Shown here in pieces: positions 51,617 through 60,618 of a DNA stretch of 64,000 bases. The DNA is from an uncultured Aquimarina sp. GTDB lineage: Bacteria; Bacteroidota; Bacteroidia; Flavobacteriales; Flavobacteriaceae. The position numbers and the translations under genes were made by a program. Positions within the stretch are counted from its first letter, which is position 1, and each line of letters opens with the position of its first letter. The DNA lies in contig CANLYR010000008.1 in the NCBI GenBank assembly GCA_947495425.1, forward strand, positions 62,001 to 126,000, in the 5' to 3' direction. Under the pieces are notes generated by a model. It did not search any database. It worked only from the letters and a program-made list of their open reading frames with translations, and was not told where the DNA came from.

Positions 51617-52411
51617 ATGCAATATCAGGGGGTGCTTACAAAAATGAAAACTGAAATAGGTGATCCTATTCAATATTACTTGGTTTTTGAAACTGACTTT
51701 ATCCATATCAATCAGCTGTTGGATAAAAAAATAACGGTAGCATTTGTGGGATATCAGTGTTTGGCCTGTGGTAAGAACAAAAAGATATTCAGGCAAGGGT
51801 ATTGTTATGATGATTTTTATAATCAACCACAAGTAGGAGACTGGATTATGCGCCCAGAATTGAGTACGGCACATTTGGACATCGAAGACAGAGATTTAGA
51901 GTACGAAAAGAAAGTACAGCTTCAGCCACATATCGTGTATTTGGCAAATTCTAGTAATGTGAAGGTTGGAGTGACCAGAAAATCACAAGTGCCTACGCGA
52001 TGGATAGATCAAGGGGCACACGAAGCGATAGAAATCGTTGAGGTTCCTAATCGTTATTTGGCAGGTATTACTGAAGTTGCACTCAAAGATCATGTGGCAG
52101 ATAAAACAAATTGGCGTACGATGCTTAAAAATGAAATCGTTGATGAAAATTTAACTGATTTCAAAAATAAACTCAAAGACTTTATACCAGATGAAGTACA
52201 AGCGTATTTTATTGATAATGTAAAGGAGACAAATCTCAAATTTCCAGTATTACAATATCCGGATAAGCTAAAAAGCCTAAATCTAGAAAAAACCCCAGAG
52301 TTTTCTGGAATTTTAAAAGGGATAAAGGGGCAGTATCTCATTTTTGAAGATAATACCGTTTTTAATGTTCGTAATAATGAAGGATACGTAGTCAACTTGT
52401 CTGTACATTAA
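51617..52411 (+). CDS. DUF2797 domain-containing protein
   Basis: A 264-aa cytoplasmic protein of the DUF2797 family. An N-terminal zinc-type cluster appears as CLACGKNKKIFRQGYC (about 50-65). The core motif is LQPHIVYLANSSNVKVGVTRKSQVPTRWIDQGAHEAIEIVEVPNRYLAGITEVALKDHVADKTNWRTML, a GIY-YIG-like arrangement (VYLAN...VKVGVT), so nucleic-acid binding or cleavage is conceivable. The function is not established. It ends 4 nt from the end of a convergent decarboxylase gene, with no terminator between. Confidence 0.85.
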   Translation: MQYQGVLTKMKTEIGDPIQYYLVFETDFIHINQLLDKKITVAFVGYQCLACGKNKKIFRQGYCYDDFYNQPQVGDWIMRPELSTAHLDIEDRDLEYEKKVQLQPHIVYLANSSNVKVGVTRKSQVPTRWIDQGAHEAIEIVEVPNRYLAGITEVALKDHVADKTNWRTMLKNEIVDENLTDFKNKLKDFIPDEVQAYFIDNVKETNLKFPVLQYPDKLKSLNLEKTPEFSGILKGIKGQYLIFEDNTVFNVRNNEGYVVNLSVH

Positions 52412-52415
52412 TGTA

Positions 52416-53864
52416 TCAGTTGTTTTTTGCTAAAAGCTGTGCTTCTCCATACATTTCACATTGCTCAAGAGTACTTTTGATATCCTCGATAGTAGTTCTA
52501 GGATTTATCAAGCACATTCTAAGTACAATTTGACCTTGTAATACTGTAGTCGCCAAAAGCGCTTCTTTTGAAGCAATGATTTCTTTTGAAATATTTTGAT
52601 TAATGCGGTCTAAGATTTCTTCTGGCAGGTTTTGACTTATTGGGTTGTATCTAAAATTGATGATAGCTAATGTTGCCGGAGAAGTGATCTCCCACAGCGC
52701 ACTTTTTCGCAATAACGTTTCTGTTTGCTCTGCCAAATCAATGTTATAGGTGATTGCTTTTCTAAAAGATTCTAATCCAAAAGTTTTTAATGACATATAA
52801 AACTTTAGCGCTCTAAAACGACGCGTTAATTGAATGCCATGATCGTAAAAATTGATCTCAGATTCATTACCTTCGATATCTCGCAAATATTCTGGTTTTT
52901 CACTAAACGTGCTACTCAGCCAATTATGATCTTTTACTAATAAACATCCTATTTCGTAGGGTTGGAAAAACCATTTATGAGGATCAACAGTTAATGAGTC
53001 TGCTCTTTCAATTCCTTTTAGGAGATGTTGCCCATCTTTTGCCAAAATTGCCGCACCACCATAAGCGCCATCTATGTGAAACCACAAATTTTCATGTGCA
53101 CATATATCTGCAATTTCATCAAGTGGATCTACGGTTCCTGTGTTGGTAGTTCCTGCAGAAGCTATAATACAAAAAGGCTGTAACCCTTCTAATCGATCTC
53201 TGGCGATAATATTTTTTAATTTATTCAGTGATATTTTAAATTCCATATCCGTAGGAATAATACGAATCTGCTCTTTTTTGAAGCCAACTACTTTAATAGC
53301 TTTAATATTTGATGAGTGAGCCTGATCAGAAAGATAAATTGTAGCTTTAGAAAAATCACTTCCACATTTTATCCTTCGTGCGGTCACAAGTGCAGTTAAG
53401 TTGGCCATCGAACCACCACTTGTGAAAATTCCACCCCCTTTTTTTGTTGGAAATCCAAAAATCTCGAGCAACCAGTTCATTGTTACTATTTCTAGCTCGG
53501 CTGCAGCGGGTGATGCTGCCCAACCCCCAGAAAATATATTAAAACCAGTAGCTATAGTGTCTGCCATTGCACTTATATAGTTACTCGGTCCGGGAACAAA
53601 GGAATATGATTTTGGATGCGATACGATATTACTGTTTGGAATAACCTGATTCATTACAAAATCTAAAACCTCGTTTGCAGGTGTAGATTGTTCAGGAATT
53701 CTTTCGGTCAATAAAGAATCCATCTCTTCTCTAGAAGCCAAAGCAACAGGGTTCTTATGTTTTTGAGTTTCAAAATGATCGACAATGTGATCTATGATTT
53801 TATAGCCATAGTCCTGCATTTCTTCTTTTGATAAGGCTAATTTATAATTAGGGGTATCTTTCAT
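52416..53864 (-). CDS. PLP-dependent group II amino acid decarboxylase
   Basis: A 482-aa pyridoxal-phosphate enzyme of the group II decarboxylase family (aromatic amino acid, glutamate or diaminobutyrate decarboxylases). It has a large N-terminal region (VSHPKSYSFVPGPSNYISAMADTIATGFNIFSGGWAASPAAAELE), FTSGGSMANLTALVTARR, catalytic His/Asp HIDGAYGGAAILAK, and the PLP lysine in TVDPHKWFFQPYEIGCLLVKD. The substrate cannot be assigned. It is on the minus strand with a LysE-type exporter gene about 100 nt downstream in coordinate, encoded upstream. Confidence 0.9.
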   Translation of the reverse strand: MKDTPNYKLALSKEEMQDYGYKIIDHIVDHFETQKHKNPVALASREEMDSLLTERIPEQSTPANEVLDFVMNQVIPNSNIVSHPKSYSFVPGPSNYISAMADTIATGFNIFSGGWAASPAAAELEIVTMNWLLEIFGFPTKKGGGIFTSGGSMANLTALVTARRIKCGSDFSKATIYLSDQAHSSNIKAIKVVGFKKEQIRIIPTDMEFKISLNKLKNIIARDRLEGLQPFCIIASAGTTNTGTVDPLDEIADICAHENLWFHIDGAYGGAAILAKDGQHLLKGIERADSLTVDPHKWFFQPYEIGCLLVKDHNWLSSTFSEKPEYLRDIEGNESEINFYDHGIQLTRRFRALKFYMSLKTFGLESFRKAITYNIDLAEQTETLLRKSALWEITSPATLAIINFRYNPISQNLPEEILDRINQNISKEIIASKEALLATTVLQGQIVLRMCLINPRTTIEDIKSTLEQCEMYGEAQLLAKNN

Positions 53865-53968
53865 TACTATTCATACTTATTTGCGTTTACAAAAATAGCA
53901 GTAAGCATATTAATTTACTTGTAAAAACCTTTAAAAAAGCGGTATTCTAAATAAGTGGATAAATAATG

Positions 53969-54601
53969 TTATACTACGATAACCTTAATACTCTGAAAAA
54001 CAGAAATTACAACTAAAACTATTCCTACCACTTTCCATAGTTTGGTTGTAGCATCCTCTTTTTTATTTGCTATTTTACTTCCTAATCGACTATAAAAATA
54101 GAGTGTAGTGATCTTACCTAGATAGATGCCTAAAAAGAAAAGTAAAAGCTTTGCAATAGAACTTTGTGCAGTTAGTTCAAAAATATATTTGTTTGTAAGG
54201 GAGATGACAATAATCCAGTAAAGAATTACAGGAGGATTTAGTATAGCCAGAGAAAATCCGGTAAGAAATTTAGAGTTGAGTAGTTTTTTCTTTTTTGAAG
54301 TACTCCTATTGTTTGTTGTACTTTTAAAGGAAATAAAATAAATACCTGCTACAAAAAAAATAAATATAGAGATGATCTGTATCCACTGATTTTCTTGAAA
54401 AAAAGCGGAGAGCTCTAAACTACAATGTAATGCAAAAAATGCAAGCAAGACCTCTCCAATTCCTGCAGCTAATACGATATAAGTAGCTTTTTTTATATTT
54501 TCTTTTATAGACGTGTTAATTACTGCTAGGTTAACAGCGCCAAGAGGGATAGCGCCTAGTGTAGCAATGAACGTTCCTAATAAGAGATATAATAGTATCA
54601 T
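53969..54601 (-). CDS. LysE family translocator
   Basis: A 210-aa membrane protein with six hydrophobic helices. The LysE/RhtB start LLLGTFIATLGAIPLGAVNLAVINTSIKENIKKATYIVLAAGIGEVLLAFFA is clear, and the middle loop carries KSTTNNRSTSKKKKLLNSKFLTGFSLAILNPPVILYWIIV, typical of the family. These export amino acids or related small molecules. It lies 104 nt upstream of the decarboxylase gene on the same strand, so it could export that enzyme's amine product; this is inference. Confidence 0.88.
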   Translation of the reverse strand: MILLYLLLGTFIATLGAIPLGAVNLAVINTSIKENIKKATYIVLAAGIGEVLLAFFALHCSLELSAFFQENQWIQIISIFIFFVAGIYFISFKSTTNNRSTSKKKKLLNSKFLTGFSLAILNPPVILYWIIVISLTNKYIFELTAQSSIAKLLLFFLGIYLGKITTLYFYSRLGSKIANKKEDATTKLWKVVGIVLVVISVFQSIKVIVV

Positions 54602-54658
54602 TCTTGTTTAGTTGCAGCTAATGAAACATTCTTACAATAACACCTATATAAATAACAA

Positions 54659-54680
54659 AGAAGCAGCAATTGCTGCTTCT
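54659..54680 (-). terminator. Perfect 22-bp palindrome, likely terminator of the 54726 gene
   Basis: AGAAGCAGCAATTGCTGCTTCT is fully self-complementary. On the minus strand it lies 45 nt after the stop at 54726 and runs into TTTGTTATTTAT. Confidence 0.65.
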
Positions 54681-54725
54681 AACCTTAATTAGATATATAA
54701 TCTAAACAGACTTCTAAATTTGTGT

Positions 54726-55166
54726 TCAGAAACCACCATTAGCGCCAATTCTCATTTTCTTAATCGTATCCTCAAAATAGAGTATAGCCCATATAATTTT
54801 TTCGGTATCTGCATATGCTACTAGCTCCTGTATGGCGTCTTTGGTAGTTTCGAGACTCTTATCTATAGCATCTTTATTGTTTTTTAGAATCTTGAGATGA
54901 CGCGAATCTTCTTTAATACCTATATCCTTAAGTCTGACATTAGGTTCATTGGTTAGTGATAAAAAAGGTAATATGGTTACGATTTCTTCTACGCGCTCTT
55001 GATATAGGATAATAAGATCACCTTTTTTTAGCGCTTCGAGATCACTAATGGTATGAAATCGGTTAATTTGTTTCTTTTGTGAGAAAAATACAGCTTCGTT
55101 GATGTTTTGTGCAAAAATAGCGTTAACGGATAAAAAGAAAACGAAGCTTGATAATAATTTAAACAT
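54726..55166 (-). CDS. Hypothetical secreted protein
   Basis: A 146-aa protein with signal peptide (MFKLLSSFVFFLSVNAIFAQ). The mature part has a short beta segment (RFHTISDLEALKKGDLIILYQERVEEIVTILPFLSLTNEPNVRL) and a helical C-terminal half (HLKILKNNKDAIDKSLETTKDAIQELVAYADTEKIIWAILYFEDTIKKMRIG). I recognise no family. It is 67 nt downstream of the beta-helix gene on the same strand, so co-transcription is likely. Confidence 0.7.
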   Translation of the reverse strand: MFKLLSSFVFFLSVNAIFAQNINEAVFFSQKKQINRFHTISDLEALKKGDLIILYQERVEEIVTILPFLSLTNEPNVRLKDIGIKEDSRHLKILKNNKDAIDKSLETTKDAIQELVAYADTEKIIWAILYFEDTIKKMRIGANGGF

Positions 55167-55233
55167 AGTATGGTATACTTATTTTTGTGTGGACTAATTC
55201 TATTTTTTAAAAGAAGTTAATATACATTTCTAA

Positions 55234-56508
55234 TTACTGCATAACGGTATAATTGTTCAATGCCTGTTTTAGTTTAAACTTTGGGAAAACACTACTTAGA
55301 GGATCGCTAAATAAGTCATTTACCGCTGTAAAACCTTCTGTAAATCGATTATATTTCAAAACGTTTAATGCACCTTTAGAGATAGCTTCATTGTCAACAT
55401 CAACACCTTCTCCATGTATGTTAAAGAAACTATTATCCATCATAAAAGCTTTTTGTATTTTGAGTAAAGACGTGTATGATTCATCAAACTTTACAACATC
55501 AGAAAACCCTGATATTTTTGAATTATGGATATAGGTCATTGCTAAATTTGAGGCTGATACTGCTGAAGTAGTATGTTGATAATTAGATTTATCAGATAGA
55601 TTTACAAGCGTCGCATTAGATATGGTAATATCTGTTGCATCGCTTGGTTTCATGGCACCTAAGTCCTTATTATAACCATCAATTGCTATAGCGTATGAAG
55701 CCTGAGAACTTGTAATGTAAGGATGACGTATGGCTATAATATTGTTTAAATCTCCTTTAAAACCCTGAGAAATATGATAATCATTACCGTGTGACTTGAG
55801 AGAAACTAAATTTTGAAAATCATTTTTTCCTCCATGAATGTTAAAAGAATCTTGACCCGCATGACTGATCATTATATTTTCTAAGGTAGAGGATGTACCT
55901 AAACCATATAACGACAATCCACTAGAACCTGTTTTTCTTTTGATGGTATTTCCGGAGAATTCTATTCGTACATATTTTAGAACAGTAGTCTCTTCAAAAT
56001 CCTGATTACCTCCGTAAACAGAAAATTCAGGTTTAAAATCTCCTTCTATAATACCATTACCGGTTGCTGTATTCACTTTTCCAGATCCTGCAATAATAAT
56101 TCCTCCCCAATCTCCACTTTTTCTAGATTTTGCATCTTTATTAGATGTAAATACGATAGGGTAGGCCATAGATCCTGTTGCGACTAATTTAGAACCTTTG
56201 GTAACAATAAGGTTCGCAGGATTCACATGATCACATCTAATGATAGTTCCTTCTTCTATAATTAAAGATGCACCATTGGTCACATACACATCACCAGACA
56301 TTAGATAAACGACATCATTTTTTAAATACATAGTATTGACAATAATATTTGGTAAGTTCTCTTCGGCTTTTGGGTACTCTGTTTTGTTAGGCGAAAAATT
56401 TGTCCAGCCTTTGGTCCATTTGTTCGTTTCACTAAAATCTTGAGCGATACTTAAAACTGAAGAAAATAATACTATAAAAGTTGTAAGTAAAAAACATCTT
56501 TTTTTCAT
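55234..56508 (-). CDS. Secreted right-handed beta-helix protein of unknown function
   Basis: A 424-aa protein with a signal peptide (MKKRCFLLTTFIVLFSSVLSIAQ). The body shows beta-helix-like rungs: GDVYVTNGASLIIEEGTIIRCD, LIVTKGSKLVATGSMAYPIVFTSNKDAKSRKSGDWGGIIIAGSGKVNT, VLKYVRIEFSGNTIK, LYGLGTSSTLENIMISHAGQDSFNIHGGKNDFQNLVSL. No catalytic motif of pectinases or lyases is evident, and no T9SS C-terminal domain is visible, so it is probably periplasmic or outer-membrane-associated. Similar proteins are widespread in Flavobacteriia as hypothetical proteins. The large gap upstream (56509-57080) must hold its promoter. Confidence 0.8.
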   Translation of the reverse strand: MKKRCFLLTTFIVLFSSVLSIAQDFSETNKWTKGWTNFSPNKTEYPKAEENLPNIIVNTMYLKNDVVYLMSGDVYVTNGASLIIEEGTIIRCDHVNPANLIVTKGSKLVATGSMAYPIVFTSNKDAKSRKSGDWGGIIIAGSGKVNTATGNGIIEGDFKPEFSVYGGNQDFEETTVLKYVRIEFSGNTIKRKTGSSGLSLYGLGTSSTLENIMISHAGQDSFNIHGGKNDFQNLVSLKSHGNDYHISQGFKGDLNNIIAIRHPYITSSQASYAIAIDGYNKDLGAMKPSDATDITISNATLVNLSDKSNYQHTTSAVSASNLAMTYIHNSKISGFSDVVKFDESYTSLLKIQKAFMMDNSFFNIHGEGVDVDNEAISKGALNVLKYNRFTEGFTAVNDLFSDPLSSVFPKFKLKQALNNYTVMQ

Positions 56509-57080
56509 GATAAGTTTATTTGGGGTTAAAATTTTGGAAGAAATTTCTTTCTTCTGATTTAGGACTACTAAGATATGTTAGATTTGTTAAAATCAATTAC
56601 GTGTTTACCGCAAAATTTGTACGTTTAGCGTTGTTTTAGTATTAATTAACAAACAATTATTAGTATAAATCTTACAATCATCAATATATGTCACTGAGGA
56701 TCATAAAATTAACTACTGTTTATAGTTTAAGGGCTAGAGTTAAACAAAACATGATTTTTCTTATAAATTTTTACAGAAAAGCGTAAAAAGTGAAAAATTT
56801 TAATGTTTTATTATACGTTTTAGTGTTCGTTTTTATCGCTTAAATGCATAAAAGTGTAAAATAGAAGACTGGTTTTATACAATTGTGACCAAGATAATAC
56901 CACAAAATATTCGAGTATTACCAGTTATATATTTCGGATGTATACATTGAAAAATCCAAAATATATACGAGCTAAGTTCGTGTAAAAGTATACATTGGTT
57001 TGTACTCTATGTGGTTTAATTTTTTAATATGCAGTGCTACGTGGCTGCTCCATAATACGATGCATAGTGTTAAAATGGTA
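56509..57080. other. 572-nt non-coding gap
   Basis: No ORF on either strand looks real; the track ORF starting at 57034 is antisense to the AsmA gene. Close to the 56508 start the minus strand has TTG-N18-TATCTTAG, one base off a promoter. Further right are two copies of TATACATTG about 48 nt apart (56940 and 56988 area), a small ACGA...TCGT hairpin between them, and GCAG...CTGC near 57031. A small RNA is possible but I cannot support one. Confidence 0.5.
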
Positions 57081-59726
57081 TCAATTTCCTGCTTTTGTAG
57101 AATCTTTTTTCTTTTTCCTGCCAAGAAAACCACCTAGAATGTCTTTTGCTGTATTTTTTATGGTTTCTTCTGTGTTTTTAGAATTTTCTGATTGCGTAGC
57201 TGTAGTATCTTTTGATTTCCCCGACCCTAATAGGTCTGAAAGTACATCTTTCCCCTTTTCTTTAATCTTGTCTTTGGCTTTATTCTTTTGTTTGTCGACA
57301 ATTTGTTGTGAGATTTGCTTTACCGCTTGCCCAACACTCAAATCAATTTTAGGATTCGTAAAATTACCTGTAATTCCGATTGGTAAGGCCACTGTCATCT
57401 GCTCAGCTTCTTCTGCACTCAACTTTGAAAGTAATCCTCCGGCTTGACTACCCAAATATTTTGCCGGCACATCCAAAGTTACCTTGTAATTCATACTGCG
57501 ATCAAAGCTATGACTTCCGCCTGCGTTTACTTTAATTCCTTTGACATCAAACTGAAATGGTTTTACATTAATGTTCCCGTCGTCAAAAGTAAGATTGGTG
57601 GTAATATCACTCAGATTTAATTTATCCAATTCGACAAAATTAAGCTGATTGTTTAATTTGGATAACAACGGTGTTTTAGTTGTTGATACCTGAGCGTTTA
57701 GAATTTGTGCAAGCGCATTTCCTTTTAGTGAGGTAAGTACGGGCGTAAGATTATCATTTAGGCTACCATTCAATTTTAATTGGGTAGTAAGATTACCTGT
57801 TAATGCCTTGGCAATAGGCGCAAGACCTTTTAACAACTCTAGGTTGTTAAAAGATTTTACGATATTGATTTGGCTCAAATCCAAGGCCATTTCAAACGTG
57901 GGTACTTTGGATTTGGTCGACACACTGCCATCAAAAGCGAGCCCTCCATCAAAAATATTGGACGTGATGTTTTGCAAATATGCTGTTTCGTCCTTTATTC
58001 GTACGGTTCCTTTTGTGTTCTGCATTTCTATATTATCATACAGAACTTTCTTCGTATTAAAATTAAGTGTAGCATCCAGAAAAGAAGGAATCCTCATGGT
58101 TTCATCTTCTGTTGAAGTAGCTGCACTTTTATTTTGTTGGGCTTCTTCCTGGTTTTCATTCACCATAAAATCACTTACTGCAAACACCGTAGAGTTTACA
58201 TCAAAATTACCTTTCAGGTCTTGCTTAGCAAATAAGAACCCCATAAGATTGTCGATAGTACCTGTAGCATTCAGATCTGACTTGCCAGTCGAGGCTTGCA
58301 TTTGATCGAGTGTAATGGTTTGGGTATTAAAACTTACATTTGCCTTTTCAATACTAATCTCATTTGGTAATTCTGGTGAAGCGTAGGTGAATTCAGAAAT
58401 ACTTGCTGCCCCCGAACTTTTTACGTTTTGATATTGTTCTTTTTCCAAGGATAACATATCAAAATGAGTCTTGATATCAGCAGTCACAATACCATTTAAT
58501 TCTTGTTCGAGTTCTAAGGGATAGGCCTGATCAAGATTGGCAAGGTTTAGCGTTCCTTTTAATACCATATCTACAATCATATTTTTAGTTAGATTTCTCA
58601 AACTTCCTTGTGCAGCAAATGCATCCTCATCTATTTTAAAAGTAAGTTTATCAATGTTGATATAAGTATCATCGACCAAGCCGGTTTCATTCTTAATTTG
58701 GGTATCGATATTTATTTGCCTAATTCCTTTTGGTAAATCAGGATATTTAAAAGCGGCATTATGAGACATAATACTAATATCCATTTTAGGAATATAGGTG
58801 TCATCAGATTTACCTTTAATTGTACCATCAATAGTAAAGTCTCCGCTGGTTTGTACACCATCTAGATTTTTTGCATAGGTTTCAGGAATTACCGCAAGAA
58901 AATTCTTAAAGTCTGATGATGGAGTCTTAAAACTAAGGTCTACATCGGTATAGGCGTCTTGTAATTGAACAAATCCTGCAAATTCTAGTGGTAATCTGTT
59001 GATTAAGGCTTTATTCTCTTTAAAGGTATACTTTTGATTTTTGAGATCTAACTCAAAAATAGCATCGAGATCAATAGTGTTTTTATCTAAATAATTAATA
59101 TCCTCTAATGATAAAGAAGCTTTAGAAGAGGTCTTGGTAGTAAGCATCATAGTATCACCAGATAACGTTCCATCTCCACTATGGTTTATGTCGCTTAATT
59201 GAAGTGTTGTTTTGGTAATATCATCCCTAAAAAAAAACTTACTATCATTGATCTCGTAATGTTCTAAGTCAAAAGTGAAGCCACTGTTTTGATTTTCAGG
59301 AGTTTTATTATCCACATTGTCTGTTTTTTTAGCAATATCGAAATTTGAATTGCCTAGGGAATCTGTTTTGATAGCAATATTAGCCTGGTCGATTGTTATC
59401 TTTTGAACACGTATAGCTTCTGTTGCATCTTTAAATAATTCATTCACAGACATATCAAGTGCGATTCTATTAGAATAGGCTAATGTGTCTCCTTCAAATG
59501 GTGCATAAGTAAGAATGGAAAGCTCATCAATTACAACTGACGCATTGGGGAAACTACGTATCAAGCTAATGTCGATATTTGCGAAATCTACTTTTGCATT
59601 TAAATGTTCATTCACCAAATAACGAACTTTATCTTGTATTGTTCCTTTAAAAAGAAAAGGAATAGAAACTATTCCTATAATAAATAGGAGTAAAACGATA
59701 CCTATAATTTTAAGGGCTTTTTTCAT
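57081..59726 (-). CDS. AsmA-like family protein
   Basis: An 881-aa envelope protein with one N-terminal membrane helix (ALKIIGIVLLLFIIGIVSIPFLF) and a long repetitive beta-rich body, the pattern of the AsmA/TamB bridge-like proteins that conduct phospholipids between membranes. The N-terminal domain DKVRYLVNEHLNAKVDFANIDISLIRSFPNASVVIDELSIL is the AsmA signature, and the C-terminal region has GNLTTQLKLNGSLNDNLTPVLTSLKGNALAQILNAQVSTTKTP. It ends in a Lys-rich tail (LGRKKKKDSTKAGN). It is on the minus strand; no neighbour suggests a specific substrate. Confidence 0.9.
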   Translation of the reverse strand: MKKALKIIGIVLLLFIIGIVSIPFLFKGTIQDKVRYLVNEHLNAKVDFANIDISLIRSFPNASVVIDELSILTYAPFEGDTLAYSNRIALDMSVNELFKDATEAIRVQKITIDQANIAIKTDSLGNSNFDIAKKTDNVDNKTPENQNSGFTFDLEHYEINDSKFFFRDDITKTTLQLSDINHSGDGTLSGDTMMLTTKTSSKASLSLEDINYLDKNTIDLDAIFELDLKNQKYTFKENKALINRLPLEFAGFVQLQDAYTDVDLSFKTPSSDFKNFLAVIPETYAKNLDGVQTSGDFTIDGTIKGKSDDTYIPKMDISIMSHNAAFKYPDLPKGIRQINIDTQIKNETGLVDDTYINIDKLTFKIDEDAFAAQGSLRNLTKNMIVDMVLKGTLNLANLDQAYPLELEQELNGIVTADIKTHFDMLSLEKEQYQNVKSSGAASISEFTYASPELPNEISIEKANVSFNTQTITLDQMQASTGKSDLNATGTIDNLMGFLFAKQDLKGNFDVNSTVFAVSDFMVNENQEEAQQNKSAATSTEDETMRIPSFLDATLNFNTKKVLYDNIEMQNTKGTVRIKDETAYLQNITSNIFDGGLAFDGSVSTKSKVPTFEMALDLSQINIVKSFNNLELLKGLAPIAKALTGNLTTQLKLNGSLNDNLTPVLTSLKGNALAQILNAQVSTTKTPLLSKLNNQLNFVELDKLNLSDITTNLTFDDGNINVKPFQFDVKGIKVNAGGSHSFDRSMNYKVTLDVPAKYLGSQAGGLLSKLSAEEAEQMTVALPIGITGNFTNPKIDLSVGQAVKQISQQIVDKQKNKAKDKIKEKGKDVLSDLLGSGKSKDTTATQSENSKNTEETIKNTAKDILGGFLGRKKKKDSTKAGN

Positions 59727-59800
59727 TGTTAAGGCTTTTTTGTAAAATAAAGGAATATAAAGAGATATGTTATTTTTTTAAGTTAACTATTTGTTAGATT

Positions 59801-60508
59801 TTAAATTTCGAGTGCCAATTCATCACCTTGTTTTAAACGAAACCTCTTTCTTACAATATAAACACCCAAATATAATAATGGGGTATCCAATGCAGCTATA
59901 AGTACTTTAAATAAAAATCCATTTAGTAATAGTACTCCAAAACGATCCCAATTAATTATTCCTGTAGAGCAAAGCAGTAAAAGCACAGTTAGCGTATCTA
60001 AAAATTGAGAAGAAAATGTCGAAAAATTATTTCTAAGCCATAAATGCTTGCCTTTGGTAACACGTTTCCAGAAATGGAAAATCTGTATATCGATATATTG
60101 TGCAAAAAGATAGGCGATCATTGATGCAAAAACTGCGACGGCTGTGGCTCCAAAAACTTGATTAAATAGTTCGTCGTTTACAGGGGACCACGAAGTAGCA
60201 GGAACCGCAGCAGATGCAGATACTATGATCAACGAAAAAAATGACGCAAAAATACCGGCTGTAACAATCTGGTTTGCTTTTCTTTTTCCAAACACTTCAC
60301 TAATAATATCTGTAATCAAAAAGGTAATAGGATACGGTAGGATACCCACCGAAATTTCAAATGTATAGACTCCAAAAAAATCCCAATAAAAGAATTTTTG
60401 AAAAATTAAATTTGATGCAACTAAGGATGAAATAAATAATGCCCCCAGAATGAGATAAATTCTATATGCAGATTTTTTATCCTTTAGGGTAAGAGTAGAT
60501 TCGCTCAA
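59801..60508 (-). CDS. Queuosine precursor transporter (YhhQ/VUT family)
   Basis: A 235-aa inner-membrane protein with about six helices. Family features: ISSLVASNLIFQKFFYWDFFGVYTFEISVGILPYPITFLITDIISEVFGKRKANQIVTAGIFASF, SMIAYLFAQYIDIQIFHFWKRVTKGKHLWLRNNFSTFSSQFLDTLTVLLLL. Characterised members import preQ0/preQ1 for tRNA queuosine. The start is a TTG (TTGAGCGAATCT); no better ATG preserves the N-terminus. TATTTTTG on the minus strand at 60537-60544 may be its -7 element. No preQ1 riboswitch is recognisable. Confidence 0.9.
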   Translation of the reverse strand: MSESTLTLKDKKSAYRIYLILGALFISSLVASNLIFQKFFYWDFFGVYTFEISVGILPYPITFLITDIISEVFGKRKANQIVTAGIFASFFSLIIVSASAAVPATSWSPVNDELFNQVFGATAVAVFASMIAYLFAQYIDIQIFHFWKRVTKGKHLWLRNNFSTFSSQFLDTLTVLLLLCSTGIINWDRFGVLLLNGFLFKVLIAALDTPLLYLGVYIVRKRFRLKQGDELALEI

Positions 60509-60536
60509 AATAAATGTTAATTAATAATAGTTCACG

Positions 60537-60544
60537 CAAAAATA
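60537..60544 (-). promoter_or_regulatory. -7 promoter element for the queuosine precursor transporter
   Basis: On the minus strand TATTTTTG lies about 29 nt before the TTG start at 60508. No -33 TTTG at the usual distance. Confidence 0.4.
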
Positions 60545-60618
60545 AGGTGAAGTGGTTTTGTTTTATTTAATTTGCTGCTAAAAATAAGGACTTCTGATCA
60601 GAATATAATTAAGCAAGC

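Noticed and set aside
57808-58305. 165-aa plus-strand ORF
   Set aside because: It is antisense to the AsmA-like gene; no start context or domain, and the AsmA frame is clearly coding.
60509-60618. preQ1 riboswitch before the queuosine precursor transporter
   Set aside because: The gap lacks the short C-rich/A-rich pseudoknot pattern of preQ1-I or the larger preQ1-II layout.
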